A stretch of DNA of 64,000 bases from an uncultured Bacteroidota bacterium (GTDB lineage Bacteria; Bacteroidota; Bacteroidia; Flavobacteriales; Flavobacteriaceae), in the NCBI GenBank assembly GCA_902544085.1, contig CACCAP010000002.1, positions 124,001 to 188,000 on the forward strand. The letters run 5' to 3'. Position 1 is the first letter of the stretch. Each line of letters begins with the position of its first letter. The position numbers and the translations under genes are program-made. The notes under the pieces are model-generated. The model did no database searches. It had not been told where the DNA came from and saw nothing but the letters and a program-made list of their open reading frames with translations. Positions 57,526 through 64,000 of the stretch are shown in pieces.

Positions 57526-57533
57526 TATTTTTG
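57526..57533 (+). promoter_or_regulatory. Promoter -7 element (TATTTTTG) before trxA
   Basis: Exact TAnnTTTG match in the dnaE-trxA gap, 12 bases before the trxA ATG. The following tRNA-Asp has no room for its own promoter, so this one may serve both. Confidence 0.5.
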
Positions 57534-57545
57534 GCAAAAAAATTT

Positions 57546-57863
57546 ATGGCAGTAGAGATAAACGATGATAATTTTGAAGAATTAGTTCTGAAATCCGACA
57601 AGCCAGTGCTTGTAGACTTTTGGGCAGAGTGGTGTGGACCATGCAGAATGCTGGGGCCCATTATTGAAGATTTGAGTGATGATTTTGCTGATAAAGCAAT
57701 TATCGGAAAAGTTGATGTTGATTCCAATCAAAAGTTTGCAGCTCAGTTTGGTGTCAGGAATATTCCTACTGTTTTAGTTTTTAAGGATGGAGAAATGGTC
57801 AATAGACAAGTTGGGGTAGCCCAGAAAAGTGTTTATGCCGAATTTCTTAACGCCTTATTGTAG
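57546..57863 (+). CDS. trxA: Thioredoxin
   Basis: 105 residues from the ATG at 57546; the frame runs five codons upstream into the promoter. The redox motif WCGPC has Cys30 and Cys33 within FWAEWCGPCRML, and the cis-proline is in RNIPTVLVF. It reduces cytoplasmic disulfides using thioredoxin reductase. Five bases after its stop begins tRNA-Asp. Confidence 0.96.
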   Translation: MAVEINDDNFEELVLKSDKPVLVDFWAEWCGPCRMLGPIIEDLSDDFADKAIIGKVDVDSNQKFAAQFGVRNIPTVLVFKDGEMVNRQVGVAQKSVYAEFLNALL

Positions 57864-57868
57864 TTTTC

Positions 57869-57943
57869 GGTCTGGTAGTTCAGTTTGGTTAGAATACATG
57901 CCTGTCACGCATGGGGTCGCGGGTTCGAGTCCCGTCCAGACCG
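57869..57943 (+). tRNA. tRNA-Asp (anticodon GTC)
   Basis: Acceptor GGTCTGG (57869-57875) pairs with CCAGACC, discriminator G at 57943. The anticodon stem CATGC/GCATG encloses CTGTCAC with GTC at 57904-57906. T-loop GGTTCGAGTCC is conserved. CCA is not encoded. It starts five bases after trxA, so it is probably cut out of the trxA transcript. Confidence 0.97.
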
Positions 57944-57950
57944 CAAGATT

Positions 57951-57972
57951 CCCTCTTTTAAGAGGGTTTTTT
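57951..57972 (+). terminator. Intrinsic terminator after tRNA-Asp
   Basis: CCCTCTT (57951-57957) and AAGAGGG (57960-57966) form a perfect seven-base stem with a TT loop, followed by six T. It ends the trxA/tRNA-Asp transcript eight bases after the tRNA. Confidence 0.9.
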
Positions 57973-57981
57973 ATTTAGTAT

Positions 57982-58437
57982 ATGGATTATTTTGTAGAAT
58001 TAGGATACTTGGGTTTATTTATAGTCAGTTTTTTGACTGCTACTCTGATCCCACTAAGCCCAGAAATTATGCTAGGAATATTAATTGCAAAGGGGTTTAA
58101 TCTTCAATTGTGTATTATAATTGCTTGCGTTGGTAATTGGTTGGGTGGTGTAACAACATATTATATTGGTAGAATAGGTGACTGGAAGAAAATTGAAAAA
58201 ATTTTTAGAATAAAAAAAGAAAAAGTTTATTCATTTAAAGAAAAAATAGATCGTTGGGGTAGTGTTGCAGCATTTTTTACTTGGCTTCCCCTTGGTGGGG
58301 ATATTTTAACTCTAGCATTGGGTATTTTTAAAGTTGATGCCTTTAAGGTTTCATTATGGATGTTGATTGGAAAATCTATAAGATTTCTTGTTTTAGGGGC
58401 TTTGATTTATTTTGGAATTGACTTATTTACCAACTAG
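57982..58437 (+). CDS. YqaA/DedA-like small membrane protein
   Basis: 151 residues with about four membrane segments. The pattern FIVSFLTATLIPLSPEIMLG, a second hairpin GNWLGGVTTYYIGRIG and the arginine-bearing TWLPLGGDILTLALGIF match the VTT/SNARE-associated YqaA family. These are related to DedA lipid flippases; the role of YqaA is not established. It is a single gene after the tRNA terminator, convergent with glmS. Confidence 0.87.
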   Translation: MDYFVELGYLGLFIVSFLTATLIPLSPEIMLGILIAKGFNLQLCIIIACVGNWLGGVTTYYIGRIGDWKKIEKIFRIKKEKVYSFKEKIDRWGSVAAFFTWLPLGGDILTLALGIFKVDAFKVSLWMLIGKSIRFLVLGALIYFGIDLFTN

Positions 58438-58537
58438 CCAATTATAAATAATTTACATTCGTGCTCTTTTAAAAGCTTCTTTTGATTTCTTTAAATTCCA
58501 CATTGGCATATCTGTCCAAAAATATCCTCTAGATAAA

Positions 58538-60385
58538 TTACTCCACCGTAACAGACTTTGCCAGGTTTCTTGGTTGATCGATACTACACCCTTTGAAATC
58601 TGCTATATAATAGGATAGAAGTTGTAATGGGATGTTTGCAAGAATAGGACTAATCAATTCGTGGCATTCAGGAATTTCAATAAAATCATCAGAAATTTTC
58701 TTAATTTCCTTATCACCCTCTGTAACAATAGAAATTACTTTACCACCTCTTGCTTTAATTTCCATTACATTACTCACAATTTTTTTATAGTTGCCTTTTT
58801 TAGTTGCAACAACAACGACAGGCATATTCTTATCAATGAGAGCAATAGGTCCATGTTTCATTTCAGCCGCAGGATAACCTTCAGCATGTATGTATGAAAT
58901 TTCTTTTAATTTTAATGCACCTTCTAAAGCTACAGGAAAATTATAACCTCTACCTAGATATAAAAAGTTTTTAGATTTTGAATACTTTTTAGCTATTTCT
59001 TCAACCTTGTTAGATTTTTTTAGAATCTTCTTGACGTTGTCAGACAAGTTTTGAACACCATCAATAATTTCACTGTATTTTGATTTTGTAATTTTTTTAA
59101 GCTTGTAACCGATTTCAGTTGCAATTATCAGCATTGTTACAGCTTGACAGGTGAAAGCTTTTGTTGAAGCAACACCAATCTCAGGTCCTGCGTGTGTATA
59201 AATTCCCGTGTGGGTCTCTCTAGCAATTGATGAACCTACCACATTGCAAATGCCATAAATAAACGCACTCATTTCTTTAGCCAGTTTGAGCGCAGCTATT
59301 GTATCAGCTGTCTCGCCAGACTGTGATACAGGAATAACAATATCATCTTTGTAAATGATTGGATTTCTATATCTAAACTCTGACGCATATTCAACTTCTA
59401 CAGGAATCCTAGCCAATTCCTCAAAGTAATATTCACCAAGTAAGCTGGCATGCCAGGAAGTTCCACATGAGATAAAAATTAACCTATTACTTTTCTTAAA
59501 TTTTTCCCAATATTCTTCTACCGAGGATATTTTAATTTTTGCTGGATTTGAAAAAATTCTACCACGTAATGAATCATTGATACATTTGGGTTGTTCAAAT
59601 ATTTCCTTAAGCATAAAGTGTTTAAAACCACCTTTTTCTACTTGTTCAATTTGAAGTTTCAGTTTTTCAATTTTTTGATCTTTTACTCTGTTTGTTCTAA
59701 AATCTCTTAGTGTAAGACCTTTTTTTCTACTGAGTATTGCAAGCTCATAATCATTTAAGTATAGACAACGGTTTGTTTCTTTGATAAAAGGAGAGGGGTC
59801 AGAACCAACAAAAAAATCCTTTCCCTTTAAACCGATAGCAAGTGGGCTTCCTAATTTAGCTACAACAAGTTCATTGGGTGAGTCTTTGTCAAAAACAACA
59901 ATTGCAAAAGCGCCAACAACTTGATTGAGTGCAATTTGAGTTGCTTTGCCAATTTTTAGTTCCGGATTACTTTTTTTGACTTCTTCAATTAAGTTTACCA
60001 ATACTTCAGTATCAGTTTCAGATTGAAAAGTATATCCTTTTTCAATTAGAATTTGTTTTATTGAAGCATAGTTTTCAATTATACCATTATGGACAATAAA
60101 TATTTTTCCATTATTTGAAACATGGGGATGTGAATTTTTGGTATTTGGAATGCCATGTGTTGCCCATCTTGTGTGACCCATACCTATTGTACAAGAACTT
60201 AGATTATCATCATCCATTTTCTTTTCTAGGTCAGCAACCTTTCCTTTACATTTTCTCAGGTGACCTTCATTGTTAAACAAAAACGCACCGGCTGAGTCAT
60301 ATCCCCTGTATTCAAGTTTTTTTAAACCATCAATTATAAAATTTTTGGTTGGTTGTTCACCAATATATCCAACTATACCACACAT
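58538..60385 (-). CDS. glmS: Glutamine-fructose-6-phosphate aminotransferase (isomerizing)
   Basis: 615 residues, the standard length. The N-terminal glutaminase has the nucleophile Cys2 in MCGIVGYIGEQ, and GHTRWATHG and NSHPHVSNNG follow. Two SIS sugar isomerase domains come next (ISCGTSWHASLLGEYYFEE, SQSGETADT, AEGYPAAEMKHGPIALID) and the C-terminus is QPRNLAKSVTVE. It makes glucosamine 6-phosphate for the envelope. No ribozyme is seen in its 5' leader; the start lies two bases after the acetyltransferase gene. Confidence 0.97.
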   Translation of the reverse strand: MCGIVGYIGEQPTKNFIIDGLKKLEYRGYDSAGAFLFNNEGHLRKCKGKVADLEKKMDDDNLSSCTIGMGHTRWATHGIPNTKNSHPHVSNNGKIFIVHNGIIENYASIKQILIEKGYTFQSETDTEVLVNLIEEVKKSNPELKIGKATQIALNQVVGAFAIVVFDKDSPNELVVAKLGSPLAIGLKGKDFFVGSDPSPFIKETNRCLYLNDYELAILSRKKGLTLRDFRTNRVKDQKIEKLKLQIEQVEKGGFKHFMLKEIFEQPKCINDSLRGRIFSNPAKIKISSVEEYWEKFKKSNRLIFISCGTSWHASLLGEYYFEELARIPVEVEYASEFRYRNPIIYKDDIVIPVSQSGETADTIAALKLAKEMSAFIYGICNVVGSSIARETHTGIYTHAGPEIGVASTKAFTCQAVTMLIIATEIGYKLKKITKSKYSEIIDGVQNLSDNVKKILKKSNKVEEIAKKYSKSKNFLYLGRGYNFPVALEGALKLKEISYIHAEGYPAAEMKHGPIALIDKNMPVVVVATKKGNYKKIVSNVMEIKARGGKVISIVTEGDKEIKKISDDFIEIPECHELISPILANIPLQLLSYYIADFKGCSIDQPRNLAKSVTVE

Positions 60386-60387
60386 AA

Positions 60388-60789
60388 TTAAATCCTCATT
60401 ATCATTTCAAATTCGTTCTTTTGAAATCCTAATTTTTGATAAAATTTAAGATTTTTTTCACTTGAGCTCAAAACAATTTTATCACAATTATTTTTTTTTG
60501 CTTTTTCAATCAGATTATTCACTAAAAGTTTACCAATCCCTTTCCCTCTCTGATTTTCTTTTACAACAACATCTTCAATTATCCCACTCTTTCTGGTTAT
60601 TTTTTTTATGTAATGAATAGAGGCATAGCCCAACACATTTCCTTTTTCTAAAGCAACTATACCATCAACTTCATCACTTGAGAATATTGATTCATTAATT
60701 TTTTTGTCATAGTTTTTACTAAATGAATCAATTAGAATATTGACAACATCTGTTGAATGAGACTTATCTAAGCTTTCTATAGTTATCAT
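60388..60789 (-). CDS. GNAT acetyltransferase, GNA1-like
   Basis: 133 residues, a single GNAT domain. The acetyl-CoA loop is RGKGIGKLL (81-89), preceded by IEDVVV (71-76) and followed by CDKIVLSSSEKNLKFYQKLGF. This combination resembles eukaryotic-type glucosamine 6-phosphate N-acetyltransferase (GNA1), which also carries IEDVVV and FYxKxGF. It lies two bases upstream of glmS in the same operon, whose product is the GNA1 substrate. The specificity is inferred, not shown; a generic protein or antibiotic acetyltransferase is the alternative. Confidence 0.75.
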   Translation of the reverse strand: MITIESLDKSHSTDVVNILIDSFSKNYDKKINESIFSSDEVDGIVALEKGNVLGYASIHYIKKITRKSGIIEDVVVKENQRGKGIGKLLVNNLIEKAKKNNCDKIVLSSSEKNLKFYQKLGFQKNEFEMIMRI

Positions 60790-60847
60790 TTGCCCTTAAA
60801 ATCAATAGTAAATATACCGAAACCATGAGCCTTTAAAAAATTAATTG

Positions 60848-60855
60848 TAAATTTG
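60848..60855 (+). promoter_or_regulatory. Promoter-like -7 element (TAAATTTG) for a plus-strand transcript
   Basis: Exact TAnnTTTG match on the plus strand in a gap where both flanking genes read on the minus strand. No clear TTG is found at the expected distance upstream. Confidence 0.4.
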
Positions 60856-60859
60856 TCCT

Positions 60860-60926
60860 GTTGTGAATTCTCGCATCGAGAATTTGTAGAGACCAATGAA
60901 GAGCTTTCCTACAGGAGAGCTTTTTT
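60860..60926 (+). ncRNA. Candidate small RNA (two hairpins, terminator-like 3' end)
   Basis: A perfect eight-base stem, AATTCTCG (60866-60873) with CGAGAATT (60877-60884), carries a CAT loop. After an unpaired linker, AGCTTTCC (60902-60909) pairs with GGAGAGCT (60914-60921), followed by a T run to 60926. The T run is on the plus strand, yet neighbours on both sides are minus-strand genes, so it does not serve them. With the TAAATTTG just upstream this fits a short plus-strand RNA of about 67 bases. I do not recognise a known family; start and function are unproven. Confidence 0.4.
60902..60926 (+). terminator. Intrinsic terminator on the plus strand
   Basis: Eight-base stem (one T-G wobble) with a TACA loop, extendable by A-T pairs, followed by six T. 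It points toward the GH109 gene end and would stop a plus-strand transcript. Read on the minus strand the hairpin is followed by CTTCATT, a poor T tract. Confidence 0.6.
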
Positions 60927-60927
60927 A

Positions 60928-62307
60928 TTATGAAACAATTCCTAATTTCTCAGTTTCTTTCCATTTACCCCTTGTAAAATCAGGAAACTCTTGCGGTTTT
61001 CCATCTTCCAAAATCGATTGTTTTGACAGTGGTGCTACAGCAGACCAAAAACATCCTTCGTAAACATTTTGATCGAGAGGCAATCCATTATTTAGACACT
61101 CTACAATCCTATACATCATGATTCCATCCATACCCCCATGACCACTTTTAACAGTTTTTTCGTTTAGTTCTTTATAAAGTGGATGATCATATTTTTCATA
61201 AAGTCTTATTAAATTTTCATTTTCTATCCAAGTGTGATGGTCTTTTGTGATATCCTCAAAACCATTTTCTAAAGCAACTCTGGTTGGAAAACCTGCAAGT
61301 GTTCCTCTTGTTCCTTGTATTAAATTTAATCTGGTATATGGCCTAGGGCTTGTTTCATCCCATTGTACTAAAATAGTTCTACCAAGTTTTGTCTTGATTA
61401 TTGAACTGTTAATATCTCCGTTCTTAAAAGAAATATTCTTCCAGGAATTGCTCTCACTCAATTTTTCTTGTGAGTATTGGTTTCTTCCAAGTGCTGGACT
61501 AGAATAGGAAACAATTTTGTGAAAATTATCCTCTGTTCTGCAAAGATTCATGTATTGCGCAACTGGACCTAGACCATGCGTCGGATATATATTTCCATTT
61601 TTTTCTCTGTAAAAATCTGTCCTCCAAGACCCCATCCTTGTCTCATCATGATCCATTTGCCACCGAAGATCATGGATATACGCAGCTTCACCATGCAATA
61701 ATTCACCAATAACTCCCTGTCTACACATGTTTAAAAACATCAATTCATCACGTCCATAATTTACATTTTCAAGCATCATGCAGTGTTTCTGATATTTTTC
61801 AGAAATATTAATTATATCCCACAGTTCATTGAGCTCCAATGAAAATGGAACCTCACAAAAAACGTGACAACCTTTTTTAATACACTGTTTAATCATTGGT
61901 GTATGACTTTCCCAATCAGTGGAAATGAAAACAACATCGGGCTTAACCTCATCAATCATTTTAATCCACTCATTTTTGGATCCCCAATAGCTTTTAAGAT
62001 TTTTTAGGTTATCTGTTATTTGATATAATCTCTCTAATTCTCTTTTTAAAGTTGATTCGTATATATCACATAGACCAACAACCTCGGTATTATTTAGACT
62101 AGCAAAATTTCTTAAATGAGTTCCTCCACGATTGAGACCAATGAATGCAGCCCTAATGCTGGGAATAGGGTCGGCTTTAAATCCACCAAGATATTTGTCA
62201 TGATTAGATTGATTAAGATTGTTTTGGCAATTAACGCTGAGGGTTGAAGCCGCTATTGCACCAAGCGATGAGGTTTTGATAAATTTTCTTCTATTAAAAT
62301 TTGTCAT
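60928..62307 (-). CDS. GH109-type alpha-N-acetylgalactosaminidase (Gfo/Idh/MocA fold)
   Basis: 459 residues. The N-terminus NRRKFIKTSS is a twin-arginine signal followed by a Cys27 that may be lipidated. The NAD-binding fold starts at IRAAFIGLNRGGTHLRNFASL. Family GH109 motifs are strong: CEVPFSLEL (151-159), MMLENVNYGRDELMFLNM with Tyr184, YPTHGLGPVAQY with His244, GHGGMDGIM, and FWSAVAPLSKQSI. GH109 enzymes cleave terminal N-acetylgalactosamine by an NAD-assisted elimination-addition route. It directly follows the esterase gene with no spacer. Confidence 0.88.
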   Translation of the reverse strand: MTNFNRRKFIKTSSLGAIAASTLSVNCQNNLNQSNHDKYLGGFKADPIPSIRAAFIGLNRGGTHLRNFASLNNTEVVGLCDIYESTLKRELERLYQITDNLKNLKSYWGSKNEWIKMIDEVKPDVVFISTDWESHTPMIKQCIKKGCHVFCEVPFSLELNELWDIINISEKYQKHCMMLENVNYGRDELMFLNMCRQGVIGELLHGEAAYIHDLRWQMDHDETRMGSWRTDFYREKNGNIYPTHGLGPVAQYMNLCRTEDNFHKIVSYSSPALGRNQYSQEKLSESNSWKNISFKNGDINSSIIKTKLGRTILVQWDETSPRPYTRLNLIQGTRGTLAGFPTRVALENGFEDITKDHHTWIENENLIRLYEKYDHPLYKELNEKTVKSGHGGMDGIMMYRIVECLNNGLPLDQNVYEGCFWSAVAPLSKQSILEDGKPQEFPDFTRGKWKETEKLGIVS

Positions 62308-63216
62308 CTATCTCAGGTATTTTTTAAAAAATGACCAAATTTCTTCACTAGCACTAATATCCATGTTTCCCCATGCACCAGGCCAAGTGTGCCCACCACC
62401 GTAAATAGTGTAAAGCCATACTTCATTAGATTGATCTTCATTATAGTTTTTTTCTAAAATTACGTATGAGTTATCGTTTTGATTAACATTTGCAATTTTT
62501 AAAATTTCATTTTTATTACATGAATTTAAATTTGACCAATAGTCAATGATTTTGTTTATGTCAGGTGCGCCTCCCCAACCTCCGGCGGCTGACATTGAAC
62601 CATCCATGGGAACGACATAATCATCCGTTCCAGAAATTTGTAGCACAGGGATTGGTTTTTCAGGATCACAGTTGTTCCAATCATGGCCACTCATCGTCCC
62701 AGTAATACTAGCAATAGCACTGAAAATATCAGATTTATTACAGGCTAGTGTATAACTCATAAATCCCCCATTAGACATTCCGCTAACAAATGTATTTTCT
62801 TTGCTTAAATTATGTTCATTTTGTAAAAAAGTTGCAAGTTTTGATAAGAAATCAGCATCTTTAACGTTGCTCATTTGTTTAAGATTTGCATTCCAGTGTG
62901 TTCTACTTGTGTAATAATTTATAGAACCTTGGGGATAACATACTGCAAATCCATTTCTATTAGCAATGTCATTCATTTGAGAATATGTCATGATATTTTT
63001 TGCGTTACTTCCGTATCCATGCAATACAAAAATCAGTGGTGCACCATCTTGAATGTTATTGGGTTTATATAATGTGTATCTCCTAGTAATTCCGTCATGC
63101 TCAAATAAATAATCTACTGGATATGAAATTTCAGGTTGATTATTCTCAATCTCGTCAATTGTTTCACAGGAATGGGTAAATAGTACTAGTAATAAGAATT
63201 TAAAGAAATATCTCAA
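62308..63216 (-). CDS. Secreted lipoprotein esterase (LpqC/PHB-depolymerase/feruloyl-esterase type)
   Basis: 302 residues from a TTG start. A short signal sequence ends at a lipobox-like LFTHSC (Cys17), so it is probably a lipoprotein. The oxyanion region is FVLHGYGSNAKNI. The catalytic triad is GMSNGG (Ser148), GTDDY (Asp198 or Asp199) and GGGHTWPG (His276), as in the LpqC esterase family. Such enzymes remove acetyl or feruloyl groups from polysaccharides. It ends one base before the GH109 start and lies nine bases after the oxidoreductase gene. Confidence 0.85.
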   Translation of the reverse strand: MRYFFKFLLLVLFTHSCETIDEIENNQPEISYPVDYLFEHDGITRRYTLYKPNNIQDGAPLIFVLHGYGSNAKNIMTYSQMNDIANRNGFAVCYPQGSINYYTSRTHWNANLKQMSNVKDADFLSKLATFLQNEHNLSKENTFVSGMSNGGFMSYTLACNKSDIFSAIASITGTMSGHDWNNCDPEKPIPVLQISGTDDYVVPMDGSMSAAGGWGGAPDINKIIDYWSNLNSCNKNEILKIANVNQNDNSYVILEKNYNEDQSNEVWLYTIYGGGHTWPGAWGNMDISASEEIWSFFKKYLR

Positions 63217-63225
63217 AATAATTGA

Positions 63226-64000
63226 TTAGAAAGAACCAGGTTTCGGTATTTTGTAGTAACCATTAGAGTCAGGGAGTGTTGGGGGATTTGAATTCCAACT
63301 TAAATCTTTTGGAATCATATTATCATCAGCATTCATTGCCTCTTCCCACTCAACAACTTTTCCAGTGTATGTAGCCATTCTTCCCATCACGGATGTCAAT
63401 GTAGCTTTTGCTCCGTTTTCTCCATCATTTATATAACCTCCATTTCGGATACTTTTAAAAAGTTCATTGTGTTCTATTTGGTATGGACTTTCATCGCCTC
63501 TTTGATTGTACTGAAACAAGGTATCACCATTGTGGTTTTTTATAATGGCGTTTCCATTTCCACTTATTTCCAAAACTCCTTTAGTCCCGATAATTGTTTC
63601 ATTAACTTGTCTGTGTGTATTTGGTTGGTGCCTACATTGACTAGAAACAATCGCACCACTTTTATATTTGAATTCAACATAATGATGATCAAATATTTCT
63701 CCAAACTTCTTATCCTTTCTAATTTCTCTTCCACCCATTCCTTGTGCTGTTTCTGGGTATTCATTTAGAAACCAATTTGCCACATCTAAATTGTGAATGT
63801 GTTGTTCGCAAATGTGATCACCACAAAGCCAATTGAAATAATACCAGTTTCTCATTTGATACTCCATTTCAGTTTGATTTATTTCTCTCTCTTTCACCCA
63901 AACTCCCGCACTATTCCACCTCACATGAGCAGAAATTATTTTTCCAATGATACCACGATCAATTTGTTTTTTTGCACTTAAATAACTTTTCTGGTAACGC
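63226..64000 (-). CDS. Gfo/Idh/MocA family oxidoreductase (5' end outside window)
   Basis: About 258 residues are visible; the frame is open to the right edge (RYQKSYLSAKKQIDRGIIG precedes the first apparent start at 63924), so the N-terminal NAD-binding half is missing. The region NWLCGDHICEQHIHNLDVANWFLNE without its last residues contains the paired histidines of the family active site, and YVEFKYKSGAIVSS and IGTKGVLEISG are typical of the C-terminal domain. The substrate is a sugar or sugar derivative, otherwise unknown. It is upstream in the same unit as the esterase and GH109 genes. Confidence 0.85.
   Translation of the reverse strand, partial: RYQKSYLSAKKQIDRGIIGKIISAHVRWNSAGVWVKEREINQTEMEYQMRNWYYFNWLCGDHICEQHIHNLDVANWFLNEYPETAQGMGGREIRKDKKFGEIFDHHYVEFKYKSGAIVSSQCRHQPNTHRQVNETIIGTKGVLEISGNGNAIIKNHNGDTLFQYNQRGDESPYQIEHNELFKSIRNGGYINDGENGAKATLTSVMGRMATYTGKVVEWEEAMNADDNMIPKDLSWNSNPPTLPDSNGYYKIPKPGSF

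Noticed and set aside
57885..58100. Open frame across tRNA-Asp and the terminator
   Set aside because: It runs through a clear tRNA gene and the start of the YqaA-type gene in another frame, and its residues look like non-coding translation.
58453..58509. 18-codon minus-strand frame after glmS (MPMWNLKKSKEAFKRARM)
   Set aside because: The composition looks protein-like and the frame stays open back into the end of glmS, but it is very short and has no supporting promoter or spacing. Conservation in relatives would be needed.
63226..63924. GTG at 63924 as the start of the right-edge oxidoreductase
   Set aside because: The frame stays open to the window edge with family-like residues, and the NAD-binding half is missing, so the GTG is internal.

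Overview
The window reads as a stretch of a small, AT-rich chromosome (by eye roughly 30% G+C) from a marine-type flavobacterium (Bacteroidota, Flavobacteriia). Evidence: a type IX secretion apparatus protein (SprA, 6534-13577), a PorG-like protein (33504-34217), a secreted protein with the layout of a T9SS type B adhesin (left edge), flavobacterial TAnnTTTG promoter elements, almost no Shine-Dalgarno sequences, and gene orders I know from Flavobacteriia (ruvA-sprA-gcvH; cyoE-cox III-cox III-cox IV-SCO1-DUF420; nadK-porG-uppS-bamA-skp-skp-murI).

Layout. 1-3482: 5' part of a surface adhesin on the minus strand. 3671-15038: maeB, ruvA, sprA, gcvH, a VanZ-like protein and a TonB protein on the plus strand. 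15082-20026: heme O synthase, cytochrome c oxidase subunits III/III/IV, a SCO-like protein without copper ligands, SCO1, DUF420 and a 59-residue membrane protein. 20101-27317: a membrane protein, a MacB-type tripartite exporter (ATPase, two unlike permeases, adaptor, TolC) and tsaB. 27318-35089: minus-strand envelope block (Nfu, MurI, two Skp/OmpH proteins, BamA, UppS, PorG, NadK). 35164-39907: pdxJ, an alpha/beta hydrolase, tig, clpP, clpX. 39904-46645: GH3 protein, DUF2797, queuosine-precursor transporter, FolK, SpoU methyltransferase, MutS. 46683-46845: tRNA-Gly and tRNA-Leu. 47027-53060: minus-strand unit starting with rpsP-rimM-rluF and running into a TonB-dependent receptor, a flavoprotein and a membrane protein. 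53196-58437: dnaE with a fused proofreading domain, trxA, tRNA-Asp, a YqaA-type protein. 58538-60789: glmS with a GNA1-like acetyltransferase. 60928-64000: minus-strand carbohydrate cluster (GH109-type glycosidase, secreted esterase, partial Gfo/Idh/MocA oxidoreductase).

No gap exceeds about 190 bases. The larger ones (3483-3670, 46846-47026, 53061-53195, 60790-60927) hold promoters, terminators and, in the last, a candidate small RNA. I see no insertion sequence, CRISPR array, prophage, rRNA gene or origin. Packing is very tight: many start/stop overlaps, and three convergent pairs share their stop codons.

Most of the window is conserved core genome and I found no clear new multi-gene system. 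The points most worth a second look are the candidate small RNA at 60848-60926, the DnaE with a fused exonuclease and an eroded PHP domain, the enrichment of TTG starts in exported proteins, the promoters placed directly in front of start codons, the repeat-built tail of ribosomal protein S16, and the glmS/GNA1-like pair.
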